A DNA stretch of 64,000 nt from NCBI RefSeq assembly GCF_018332715.1, contig NZ_BOQP01000004.1:1-64000 (forward strand). Reading direction: 5' to 3'. Both the position numbers and the translations under genes were made by a program. Numbering within the stretch: position 1 is the first letter of the stretch; every line of letters begins with the position of its first letter. Below, piece by piece: positions 33,144 through 42,400 of the stretch. Under the pieces are notes generated by a model. The model was not told where the DNA came from. It searched no databases and saw nothing but the letters and a program-made list of their open reading frames with translations. This DNA is from Winogradskya consettensis. GTDB lineage: Bacteria > Actinomycetota > Actinomycetes > Mycobacteriales > Micromonosporaceae.

Positions 33144-34466
33144 ATGAGCGTGCAAACGCGCGCGGATCGCCCAGCGGACGTCACGTTCGCGGAGAACGCG
33201 ATTCCTCCCGAGGTCGCCGCCAATCTGGACGTCCTCACCGCCGGCAACGTGTGGCACCTGGTCTCCCGCAATCCCCCGGTGCGCAGCTGCGCGGACGCCG
33301 CGAGCCGCCGCAAGCGCCTGGGCGGTGTGGGCATCCCGCTGCGGGACGAGCTCAAATCCGCGCTCGGTCGCGTCGACGCCCCCGGTCCGGCCCGCTACGT
33401 CGCGTTCCACATCCGCGGGCATCAGAAGCTGGACGAGGACAAGGTCGCCGCGATCCTGCGGGCACCGTTCCTGCGGATCGACGAGCAGGAGGTCCGGCAG
33501 CGCTTCGGGATGGGCTACGGCACGGTGACACCCTTCGCGCTCGCCCGGCACCCCGAGGTCACCCAGTTCTTCGACGCCGGTGTGATCGAGCGCAGCTTCC
33601 CGCCGTACACGATGATGACGAATCTCGGGCACCTCGAGTGGGCCGTCGAGTTCGTCCCCGAGCAGTTCCTCGCGGTGCAGGCGAACACGCGGGTCGAGGA
33701 CGTAGCCGCCGGCACGCGGGTCACCCCGGCTCGCGGTCAGGCGATCGGCATCCTGACCGGCAACTCACCCGAGGCGGGGATGCTGCTCTGGGAGAAGCTC
33801 AATCGCGGGATCCGGGAGAGCCGGCAGATCAAGTTCCGCGGCGACGTCAGCTTCCCCCGGGTGCTGGTCGAGTCCGTGCCCGACATGGGGCTGTCGATGG
33901 AGCTGCTCGACCGGGTCGACGAGGTCCGCGCCACGGTGACCAGCGCCATCGAGCGGTTGTGTGCGAACGGCGCCACCGTGGTCAGCGTCGCGTGCAACAC
34001 GACCCAGTACTTCGAGGCGGAGATCAGGAAGATCTGCGCGCAGCACGGGGTCACGTACGTCTCCACGGCGGAGGAGACCGCCCGCTACCTGCGGCAGGAG
34101 GACGTCCGGAGTTTCGACCTCTTCGCGACCGCCTCCGTGGCCGACTTCACGACGTTCCGCGACCTCGCCGCGGAGTTCGAGGTGAACGTGCCGTCACCGC
34201 GGCACCTGGACGCCATCCAGCAGCTGGCCTTCTCGGTGAAGATCGAGGGCGTCGCCGGCCCCACCCTCAACAGGATGCGCGACCTGGTCAATCAGGCGGC
34301 GCGGACCGACACGGTGGTCCTGGCGCTGACCGAGCTGTCCATCCTGTTCGCCGCGCAGAAGCAACGGCAGAAGTCGTCGAAACGGTTCATCGACACGCTC
34401 GACCTGGTGGCCCGCCGGCTCGCGGCCATCTATGAGGACGACCGCAGCGCCCACGGCGTGAACTGA
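33144..34466 (+). CDS. YbaK/ProX-like deacylase fused to Asp/Glu racemase-like domain
   Basis: This 440-residue protein joins two families. Residues about 10-180 resemble the YbaK/prolyl-tRNA deacylase fold, including YVAFHIRGHQKLDEDKVAAIL, VRQRFGMGYGTVTPFAL and MMTNLGHLEWAVEF. Residues about 195-330 resemble an Asp/Glu racemase domain with GQAIGILTGNSPEAGMLLWE and the first catalytic Cys in VSVACNTTQYF. I do not see the second Cys-Thr-His motif clearly, so racemisation by two bases is uncertain. AAGGAG precedes the ATG at 33144. Between an exporter and NRPS genes it could edit mis-charged tRNA, supply an unusual amino acid, or confer self-resistance. Confidence 0.7.
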   Translation: MSVQTRADRPADVTFAENAIPPEVAANLDVLTAGNVWHLVSRNPPVRSCADAASRRKRLGGVGIPLRDELKSALGRVDAPGPARYVAFHIRGHQKLDEDKVAAILRAPFLRIDEQEVRQRFGMGYGTVTPFALARHPEVTQFFDAGVIERSFPPYTMMTNLGHLEWAVEFVPEQFLAVQANTRVEDVAAGTRVTPARGQAIGILTGNSPEAGMLLWEKLNRGIRESRQIKFRGDVSFPRVLVESVPDMGLSMELLDRVDEVRATVTSAIERLCANGATVVSVACNTTQYFEAEIRKICAQHGVTYVSTAEETARYLRQEDVRSFDLFATASVADFTTFRDLAAEFEVNVPSPRHLDAIQQLAFSVKIEGVAGPTLNRMRDLVNQAARTDTVVLALTELSILFAAQKQRQKSSKRFIDTLDLVARRLAAIYEDDRSAHGVN

Positions 34467-34505
34467 GAGCCAGACCCCGATCCGAGCACCAGGAGGTTGA
34501 TCCAC

Positions 34506-37500
34506 GTGGGAAGAGCAACACTGACCCCGGAACGCAGGGCGCTGATGCGCCGGCTGCGCGCCGAGAACGACACCGGCTCGCCGCGGGCCGGTGAGATCAC
34601 CCGGCGTACCGGCGACGGTCCGGTGCCGCTGTCGCCGGGCCAGCGACGGCTCTGGTTCCTCGACCAGTTCAAGCCGGGCGACCCCGTCTACATCATCGCG
34701 GCCGGTGCGTGGCTGCGCGGCCCGCTGGACCACGAGCGGCTAGCGGACGCGCTGGGCCGGGTGGTCGAACGGCACGAGGCGCTGCGTACGGTGCTGCGCT
34801 CCGACGGGGACGGCGACGGCATCGGCATCGTCCAGCCGTGGGCGCCGGTGCCGATGCCCGTCATCGACGTGGACGGCGAGCAGGCCGCGCTGGCCCGCGC
34901 CGAGCAGATCGCCGCCGAGCCCATCGACGTGGCCAACGGGCCGATGCTGCGCGTCGCCTGCCTGCGCGCCGCCCCGGAGACCCACCTGCTCGTGCTCGCC
35001 GTGCACCACGCCGTCGCCGACGGATGGTCGGTGGAGCTGATCCTGGGCGAGGGCATCCAGCTCTACGCGGGCGCCGACCTGCCCCCGCTGGACGTCCAGT
35101 ACGGCGACTACGCAGTCTGGCAGCGCGAATGGCTCGAGTCCCCGGCCGCCAAGGCCCAGGAGGACTTCTGGCGTACGCAGCTGACCGGTGCACCCCTGCT
35201 CGACCTGCCCACCGACCGGCCGCACCCCGCCCAGGCCGGATTCGCCGGGGCGACCCTCGACTTCGCCGTCCCGGCCGGCACCGCCGCCCGGATCACCCGG
35301 CTCGCCGAACGTGAGCACACCACCCCGTTCGCCGTCGGCCTCGCCGCGTTCGGCGCCGTCCTGCACCGGTGGAGCGGCCAGGACGACCTGGTCGTCGGCA
35401 CCCCCGTGGCCGGTCGCGGCCGGGCCGAGATCGCGGCGCTCGCCGGCTTCTTCGTCAACACCCTCCCGCTGCGCCTCGACCTGACGGGCGACCCCGATCT
35501 GGCCACCCTCGTACGCCGCACCCGGGGCACCGTCCTGGACGCGCAGAGCCACGCCGATCTGCCCTTCGACCGGCTCGTCGAGGTGCTCAAGCCGGACCGT
35601 GACGCGACCGGACGCTCCCCGCTGCTGCGCCACCTCTTCCAGTTCTACGAGAACCCCCGGCCGAGCGTGGCGATGGGCGACGTCGAGCTGACCCCGGTCC
35701 GGCTCGGGCGCACCACCGCGAAGTTCGACCTGACCGTGGATCTCGTGCCCCGCGTGGACGGCGGCATCGACGGGTGCGTGGAGTACAACACCGACGTCTA
35801 CGACGCTGCCTCGGTCCGGCGGCTCGCCGCGGCGCTGGTCGAGGTGCTGGACCAGGTCGAGTCGGGTACGCCGCTCTCGGAGCTGACCGTGCTCGGCGCG
35901 GATGACCGTACCCGCCTGGTCGAGCAGTTCAGCGGTGCCGCGACACCGGCACTGAACCGCGGACCGGCCACCGTGCACGGCCACATCGAGGAGCAGGTGG
36001 CCCGGACCCCCGGCGCGGTGGCCGTGAAGTTCGGCGCGGCCGAGCTGACCTACGCCGAGCTCGACGTGCGCGCCAACCGGCTGGCGAACGTGCTGCGCAA
36101 GCGTGGTGCGGGACCGGGCCGGGTCGTCGGCGTCGCGTTGCCGCGCAGCGTGGAGCTGATGGTCACGCTGGTGGCCGTGCTCAAGTCCGGTGCGGCCTAC
36201 CTGCCGCTGGAGACCGAGTACCCGTCGGCACGGATCGCGATGATGCTGGAGGACTCGGGCGCGGACGTGGTCGTCACCGATACCACGTCGGTCTCCGCCG
36301 AACTGCTGCAGACCATGCGCGCGGCGGGCCCGGCGATCATCTGCCCGCACCGGGACGCCTTCGTCATCGCAGCCTCGCCGGCAACCGCGCCGGGTGTCGA
36401 GCTGACCGGGCGGGACCTCGCGTACATGATCTTCACGTCCGGGTCGACCGGGCGGCCCAAGGGCGCGATGAACGAGCACCGGGCCGTCGTCAACCGGCTG
36501 CTCTGGCACCACGAGACCCTCGGCCTCGAGGTCGGCGAACGGGTCCTGCAGAAGACCCCGATCGGCTTCGACGTGTCGGTGTGGGAGCTGTTCTGGCCGC
36601 TCATGGTCGGTGGCACGGTCACGCTGGTCAACCCCGGCGTGCACCGGGACCCGGACCGGCTCGTCGAGGCGATCGTCGACTCCGGTGCCACGATCCTGCA
36701 CTTCGTACCGTCGATGCTGGCTCTGTTCCTGGCCTCCCGCGACGTCGCGAAGTGCACCTCCCTGACCCGCATCGTGTGCAGTGGCGAGGAGTTGCCCGCC
36801 GCGCTGGTCCGCGAGACAGAGCGGCTGCTCCCGGGCGTGCCGGTGCACAACCTGTACGGCCCCACCGAGGCAGCCGTGGACGTGTCGTGGTTCCCGAGCA
36901 CCGAGGGTGTCGGAGCCCGGGTGCCGATCGGCCGCCCGATCGCCGGTGCGCGGCTCTACGTCGTCGACCGCACCGGAACGCTGGCGCCGTACGGGCTCCC
37001 GGGCGAACTGCTCATCGGCGGTGTCCCCGTGGCGCGCGGCTACTGGAACCGGCCCGGGCTGACCGCCGACCGGTTCGTGCCCGACCCGTTCGGGTCCGGC
37101 GAGCGGCTCTACCGCACCGGTGACCTGGCCCGCTGGCGTGACGACGGCTGCCTGGAATACCTGGGCCGCATCGACAACCAGGTCAAGCTGAACGGCGTCC
37201 GGATGGAGCTGGGCGAGATCGAGGCGGTGCTCGCCGGGCATCCCGCGGTGGACTCGGCCGTGGTGGGCGTCCGGACCGGCCCCGCCGGCTCGTCGCTCAC
37301 CGCGTGGGTGCTCCCCACGTCGGACGCCGGGCAGGCGAACGAGCTGTCCCCGGTGCTGCGCGAGCACCTGCGCGAGCGGCTGCCGGCGCCGATGGTTCCC
37401 GGGGTCTTCGTCGCGGTGACCGAGTGGCCGCTGAGCCCCAACGGCAAGCTGGACCGCAAACGCCTGCCCGAGCCGGGCACCTCCGGCGCCGCGCACGAGG

Positions 37501-37817
37501 CGCCCGCCACCGACCTGGAGATCGCGGTCGCCCGGGTCTGGGGCCAGGTGCTCGAGCGCGAGAACATCGGCGCCACCGACAACTTCTTCGAGCTCGGCGG
37601 TCACTCGCTGCTCGCCATCCGGATCCTGACGCGGCTGCGCGCGGAGCACGGCGTCGAGCTCTCCCTCAGCGAGCTCTTCGCCGCGCCGACCCCGCGCGGG
37701 GTCGCCACGGCGATCACGAAGGCCGCGCGCCGGGCCCCGGCCCCCGCACTGCGCCGCACCGACCGCAGCCGCTACCGCATCACCCCGACCGACCAGGCAG
37801 GAGTGGACCAGAAATGA
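34506..37817 (+). CDS. NRPS module C-A-T, predicted serine-activating
   Basis: This protein of about 1103 residues has a condensation domain (about 40-460, HHAVADGWS at about 167), an adenylation domain (about 480-1000) and a carrier domain (about 1015-1085, FFELGGHSLLAI). Read by eye against GrsA positions, the A-domain pocket is D-V-W-H-V-S-L-V-D-K, the usual serine code. The core AMP motif is MIFTSGSTGRPKGA and the essential Lys lies in NGKLDRKRL. GTG 34506 is 9 bases after AGGAGG, so it is preferred over TTG 34497. It starts a run of four overlapping or closely spaced NRPS genes. No epimerase domain is present. Confidence 0.9.
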   Translation: MGRATLTPERRALMRRLRAENDTGSPRAGEITRRTGDGPVPLSPGQRRLWFLDQFKPGDPVYIIAAGAWLRGPLDHERLADALGRVVERHEALRTVLRSDGDGDGIGIVQPWAPVPMPVIDVDGEQAALARAEQIAAEPIDVANGPMLRVACLRAAPETHLLVLAVHHAVADGWSVELILGEGIQLYAGADLPPLDVQYGDYAVWQREWLESPAAKAQEDFWRTQLTGAPLLDLPTDRPHPAQAGFAGATLDFAVPAGTAARITRLAEREHTTPFAVGLAAFGAVLHRWSGQDDLVVGTPVAGRGRAEIAALAGFFVNTLPLRLDLTGDPDLATLVRRTRGTVLDAQSHADLPFDRLVEVLKPDRDATGRSPLLRHLFQFYENPRPSVAMGDVELTPVRLGRTTAKFDLTVDLVPRVDGGIDGCVEYNTDVYDAASVRRLAAALVEVLDQVESGTPLSELTVLGADDRTRLVEQFSGAATPALNRGPATVHGHIEEQVARTPGAVAVKFGAAELTYAELDVRANRLANVLRKRGAGPGRVVGVALPRSVELMVTLVAVLKSGAAYLPLETEYPSARIAMMLEDSGADVVVTDTTSVSAELLQTMRAAGPAIICPHRDAFVIAASPATAPGVELTGRDLAYMIFTSGSTGRPKGAMNEHRAVVNRLLWHHETLGLEVGERVLQKTPIGFDVSVWELFWPLMVGGTVTLVNPGVHRDPDRLVEAIVDSGATILHFVPSMLALFLASRDVAKCTSLTRIVCSGEELPAALVRETERLLPGVPVHNLYGPTEAAVDVSWFPSTEGVGARVPIGRPIAGARLYVVDRTGTLAPYGLPGELLIGGVPVARGYWNRPGLTADRFVPDPFGSGERLYRTGDLARWRDDGCLEYLGRIDNQVKLNGVRMELGEIEAVLAGHPAVDSAVVGVRTGPAGSSLTAWVLPTSDAGQANELSPVLREHLRERLPAPMVPGVFVAVTEWPLSPNGKLDRKRLPEPGTSGAAHEAPATDLEIAVARVWGQVLERENIGATDNFFELGGHSLLAIRILTRLRAEHGVELSLSELFAAPTPRGVATAITKAARRAPAPALRRTDRSRYRITPTDQAGVDQK

Positions 37818-39484
37818 GCGAGGAGTTGTACCAGCTGCCGGCGTCCTACGGCCAGCAACGGCTGTGGCTGCTCGAGCAGACGGACACGGACAGCACGATC
37901 TACAGCATGAACGTCGCGCTGCGGATGCGCGGCCCGATCCGCCCGGAGCTGCTCGCCGAGGCACTGACCCGGGTCGTCGAGCGCCACGAGGTGCTGCGCA
38001 CCGTGATCCGGCTGCACGGCGCGGAGGTCGTTCAGGTGGTCCGCGCGCCGGAGCCGATGCCGCTGCCGGTGATCGACGTGGACGGTGGCCTGACCGGTGC
38101 CCGGGCCCGCGCCGACGAGCTGCGCGCCGCGCCGTTCGACCTGGCCCAGGGCCCGCTGCTGCGATGCTTCCTGCTGCGGCTGGGCCCGGACGATCACATC
38201 CTGCTCACCTCGATGCACCACAGCATCAGCGACGGGCTGTCGCTGACCGTGATGCTCAAGGACATCACCACCAGCTATGCCCAGCTGGTCGAGGGTGGCG
38301 ACGGGGTCCTGCCCGAGCTTCCGCTCCAGTACGCCGACTACGCCCTGTGGCAGCAGGAACAGCTCTCCTCCGGCGCCCTCGAACCCCAGATCGGTTTCTG
38401 GACCGAGCGGCTCGCCGGGCTGCCGCCGCTGCGGTTGCCACGCGACCATGCCGCCCCGGACCGTCCGACCTTCGACGCAGTGATCGCGCCGGTCGAGTTG
38501 AAGGCGCCGCTGCTGGCCGCGTTGCTCGACGCGACGCCCGGTGGCGGGGGCACCCCGTTCATGGTGGCGCTGGCCGCGTACTCGGCGGTGCTGTCCCGGT
38601 GGAGCCGGCAGCAGGACCTGGTGGTGGCGATCCCCATGGCCGGGCGCTCCGAGGAGGATCTGGAGGAGCTGATCGGCTTCTTCGTCAACTCCCTGCCGAT
38701 CCGCCTCGAGGTACGCCCGGAGATGACCTTCAAGGAACTCCTCGGCCACGTACGCGACCGGTGCATCGCGGCGTACTCGAACCCGGACGTGCCGTTCGAG
38801 CTGCTGGTGGAGCGGCTGCGCCCGACGCGGCGGGTCGGCCGCACGCCGCTCGTGCAGGCCTGGATGGCGGTCGTGCCCGCCGAGGTGCGCCTGACCCTCG
38901 GCGAGATTCCCGGAGTCGCCCTGGAGCCGGTGCTGCTGGCCCACGCCAAGGCACCGTTCGACCTGGTCGCGGATCTGCTCGAGGACGGCGACGTGGTCCG
39001 TGGCAACCTGTTCGGCCGCTCCGACCTGTTCACCGCGGAGACCGTCGAACTGGTGTCCCGCTCGCTGGACGAGGTGGTCTCCGCGGCCGCGGCCGACCCG
39101 GACGTCACGATCGCCGGCCTGAGCGTGCTGGTCGCCGACGAACGGCCCGCGTCGCCGTTCGACGAGGACCCGTACGACCTGGAGCCGGTCGCCGCGGTGA
39201 CGCCGCTGTCCACCGGCACCGTGGCCGAAGGCGCCACCGAGATGCTGCTGCGCACCCTGTGGTGCGAGGTGCTGGGCCGCCCGTCGGTGGGCGTCGACGA
39301 GGAGTTCTACGCGCTGGGCGGCACGTCGCTCAGCGCTGTCCGGGTGGTGATGCAGGGCCGCCGGCACGGGCTCGAGCTGCCGCTGGACGTGATGCTCGGC
39401 GAGCACACCGTCCGGCAGCTGGCGGCTGCCCTGCCTGCGAAGGCTCTGTCGGCGGCGGAATCAAATCGAGGCGAGGTGTCGTGA
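37814..39484 (+). CDS. NRPS C-T didomain protein, no A domain
   Basis: This 556-residue protein has a condensation domain (about 5-430) with MHHSISDGLS matching HHxxxDG, and a carrier domain near the C-terminus with FYALGGTSLSAV. No adenylation domain lies between, so the carrier must be charged by an A domain on another protein, perhaps the C-A-T at 51610. Its ATG overlaps the stop of the serine module, so the two are co-translated. C-T proteins often add or cyclise unusual residues. The C domain is full length, so this looks functional rather than decayed. Confidence 0.88.
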   Translation: MSEELYQLPASYGQQRLWLLEQTDTDSTIYSMNVALRMRGPIRPELLAEALTRVVERHEVLRTVIRLHGAEVVQVVRAPEPMPLPVIDVDGGLTGARARADELRAAPFDLAQGPLLRCFLLRLGPDDHILLTSMHHSISDGLSLTVMLKDITTSYAQLVEGGDGVLPELPLQYADYALWQQEQLSSGALEPQIGFWTERLAGLPPLRLPRDHAAPDRPTFDAVIAPVELKAPLLAALLDATPGGGGTPFMVALAAYSAVLSRWSRQQDLVVAIPMAGRSEEDLEELIGFFVNSLPIRLEVRPEMTFKELLGHVRDRCIAAYSNPDVPFELLVERLRPTRRVGRTPLVQAWMAVVPAEVRLTLGEIPGVALEPVLLAHAKAPFDLVADLLEDGDVVRGNLFGRSDLFTAETVELVSRSLDEVVSAAAADPDVTIAGLSVLVADERPASPFDEDPYDLEPVAAVTPLSTGTVAEGATEMLLRTLWCEVLGRPSVGVDEEFYALGGTSLSAVRVVMQGRRHGLELPLDVMLGEHTVRQLAAALPAKALSAAESNRGEVS

Positions 39485-42400
39485 TGAACTGGCGTGAGGT
39501 GCTCTCCACCGCTGCGCAGCAGCAACCCGGCAAGCGGGCGTTCAGCTTCCACACCGAGCGCCCGGGTGAGGCGGTGACGCTGGACTACGCGGCGCTCGAC
39601 CGCCGGGCCCGGGCGATCGGCACCGAGCTGCTCCGGCAGGGGCTCCGCGGGCGCACCGCCCTGCTGCTGTTCCCGGCCGGGCTGGACTACGTCGCCACGT
39701 TCTTCGGCTGCCTCTACGCCGGGGTGATCGCCGTCCCCGCGTATCCGCCCACCCGCCACCCGCGCAGCGTCGAACGGCTGTTCGCGATCCTGCAGGACTG
39801 CGGCGCGGAGGTGGCCCTGACCACGGCGGCGCTCAAGGACCGGATGACCGGGCGGCTCGCCGGCGTACCGGCCGCGGACGCCCTGCGGGTGTGCTCCACC
39901 GACAACGTGCCGGACTCCTCCGCCGACGACTTCCGGGAGCCGGCACTGCGCGGCGACGACATCGCCTTCCTGCAGTACACCTCGGGCTCCACCGCCACCC
40001 CGCGCGGCGTCGTGCTCAGCCACGACAACCTGCTCGCGAACACCGCGATGATCCAGCGGGTGTTCAACCTGCGCCCCGACATGCGCGGCGTGTCCTGGCT
40101 GCCCGTCTATCACGACATGGGGCTGATCGGCTCGGTGCTCACGACCGTGCACCGGGGCGGTTCGATGTCGCTGATGGCGCCGGCCACGTTCGCCCAGGAC
40201 CCGTACCGCTGGCTGGACGTGGTCTCCCGCGAACGGGCCACGGTCACCGGCGGGCCCAACTTCGCGTACGACCTCGCCGTCGAGCGGATCACCGACGAGC
40301 AGCTGCGGACGCTGGACCTCAGCTCCTGGGAGGTCGCCTACAACGGCGCCGAGCCGGTGCGGGCCCGCTCCCTGGCCGCGTTCGCCGACCGGTTCGCCGC
40401 GACCGGTTTCCGGCCCAGCGCGTTCCTGCCCTGCTACGGCCTCGCCGAGGCGTCCCTGATGGTCACCGCCGGACCGACCGGCGCGGGCATCGTGACCACG
40501 CCCGCCCCGGCCGGCAGCGGCGCCACCGGCGAACTGGTCGGCTCCGGCGAGCTGCCCGACGAGCAGACGCTGCGGATCGTCGACCCGGAGACCGCGGAGC
40601 TGTCCGAGCCGGGAGAGGTCGGCGAGATCTGGGTCAACGGGCCCAGCGTCGCGCGCGGCTACTGGAAACGGGCCGACGCGGTCTCCGACACGTTCGGCGC
40701 CACGCTCGCCGGTGACGACAGCACGCGCTTCCTGCGTACGGGCGACCTCGGTTTCGTCCGTGAAGGGCAGTTGTTCGTCACCGGGCGACGCAAGGACCTG
40801 ATCGTCGTCCGCGGCCGCAACCACTACCCGCAGGACATCGAGCAGACCGTCGAGACCGTGTCGCCGATGCTCAAGGGCAACGGCGGTGCCGCGTTCTCCG
40901 TGGAGCAGGACGACGAGGAACGCCTCGTGATCGTGCACGAACTCGTCCGCGGCCACGAGGACGAGGACCTGGTCGCGCTCGCCGAGCAGATCCGGCAGAC
41001 CGTCGCGCAGCGTCACGAGGTCCGGCCCGCCGCGGTCGTGCTGATCCGCGCCTCGACGCTGCCGCGCACCTCGAGCGGCAAGGTCGCCCGGCACGCCTGC
41101 CGCCGCGACTACCTCGACGGCACCCTCACGGTGGTCGGCGGGCGCGCCGCGGCGAAGACAGTCGCAGCGGACGGGAACGACGTCGCAGGATTGCTGCGGA
41201 CCGCCGTCGCCAAGCTGCTCGGCGACGAGCCCGCCGACGTCCCGCTCGACCGGCCCCTCGGTGACCTCGGGCTCGACTCGCTGGACCTGCTGCGCCTGCG
41301 CCACAGCGTCCAGACCGAGCTGCACGTCGACCTCGACGAGGACGACGCCGACCTCACCATCACCGCGCTGACCGAGTCGATCGGCAAGCGCCCCCGCTCG
41401 ACGGCCGGGCAGCCGGATGACGAGGCCACCGGGGACCAGCCGCCGTCGGCCGGGCAACGGGCGATGTGGTTCATGGCCGAGCTCGCCCCGCACAGCACCG
41501 CGTACCACATCAGCGTCGCCGCGGCCGTAACCGGCGAGCTGGACGCGGGCGCACTGCACCGGGCCCTGGGCCGGGTCGTGGAACGGCACGCCGCGCTGCG
41601 CACCACCTTCCCGGCCGTCGCCGGCGAGCCCGTGCAGCGGATCCACCCCACCCTGCCACCGCAGTTCGCGACGCACGACGCCACCGGATGGACCGGGGCC
41701 GAGCTCACCGCGCGGATGAACGAGGCCGCGCACCGCCCGTTCGACCTGACCACCGGGCCGCTGATCCGCGCCGAGCTGTTCGCGACCGGCCCCGGCGAGC
41801 ACCACCTCGTTCTCGTCATGCACCACCTGGTCAGCGACATGTGGTCGATGCAGCTCGTCCTCAGCGAGCTGGACACCGGATACCGCGACGAGCTCACGGG
41901 CCGGCCGGCGGCAGCCATGCCGGTCCCGCCCGGCTTCGCGACCCTCGACCGCCGCCTCACCGAAGATCTCGGCGCGGCCGGGACCGAGCGGCTGTGGGAC
42001 TTCTGGCGCGCCGAACTGGACGGGGCACCGACCGACCTGGAACTGCGTACCGACCGGCCGTCCGGGTCGTATCGGGAGTACCGGGGTGGCGCGCACCGGT
42101 TCCACCTCGACGCGGGCACGTCGGAGCGGCTGCGTACGCTCGCCCGCGAGTACGGCACCACGCCGTACGTCGTGCTGCTCAGCGCGTACCAGATCTTCCT
42201 GTCCCGGCACTCCGGCAAGCGTGACCTGCTGATCGGCTCCCCCACCCACGGGCGTGGCCGGGCCGAGACGGCCGGCACGGTGGGCCTGTTCGTCAACACC
42301 GTCGCGCTGCGCGGCCGGATCGACGCCCGGGAGAGCTTCGCGGCCATGGTCCGGCGCAACGCCGGGCTGGTGTCCCGCGCCCTCGACCACGCCGCCCTGC

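Noticed and set aside
34740..37964. Long open frame opposite the serine NRPS gene
   Set aside because: It has no family resemblance and lies entirely opposite conserved C, A and T domains.
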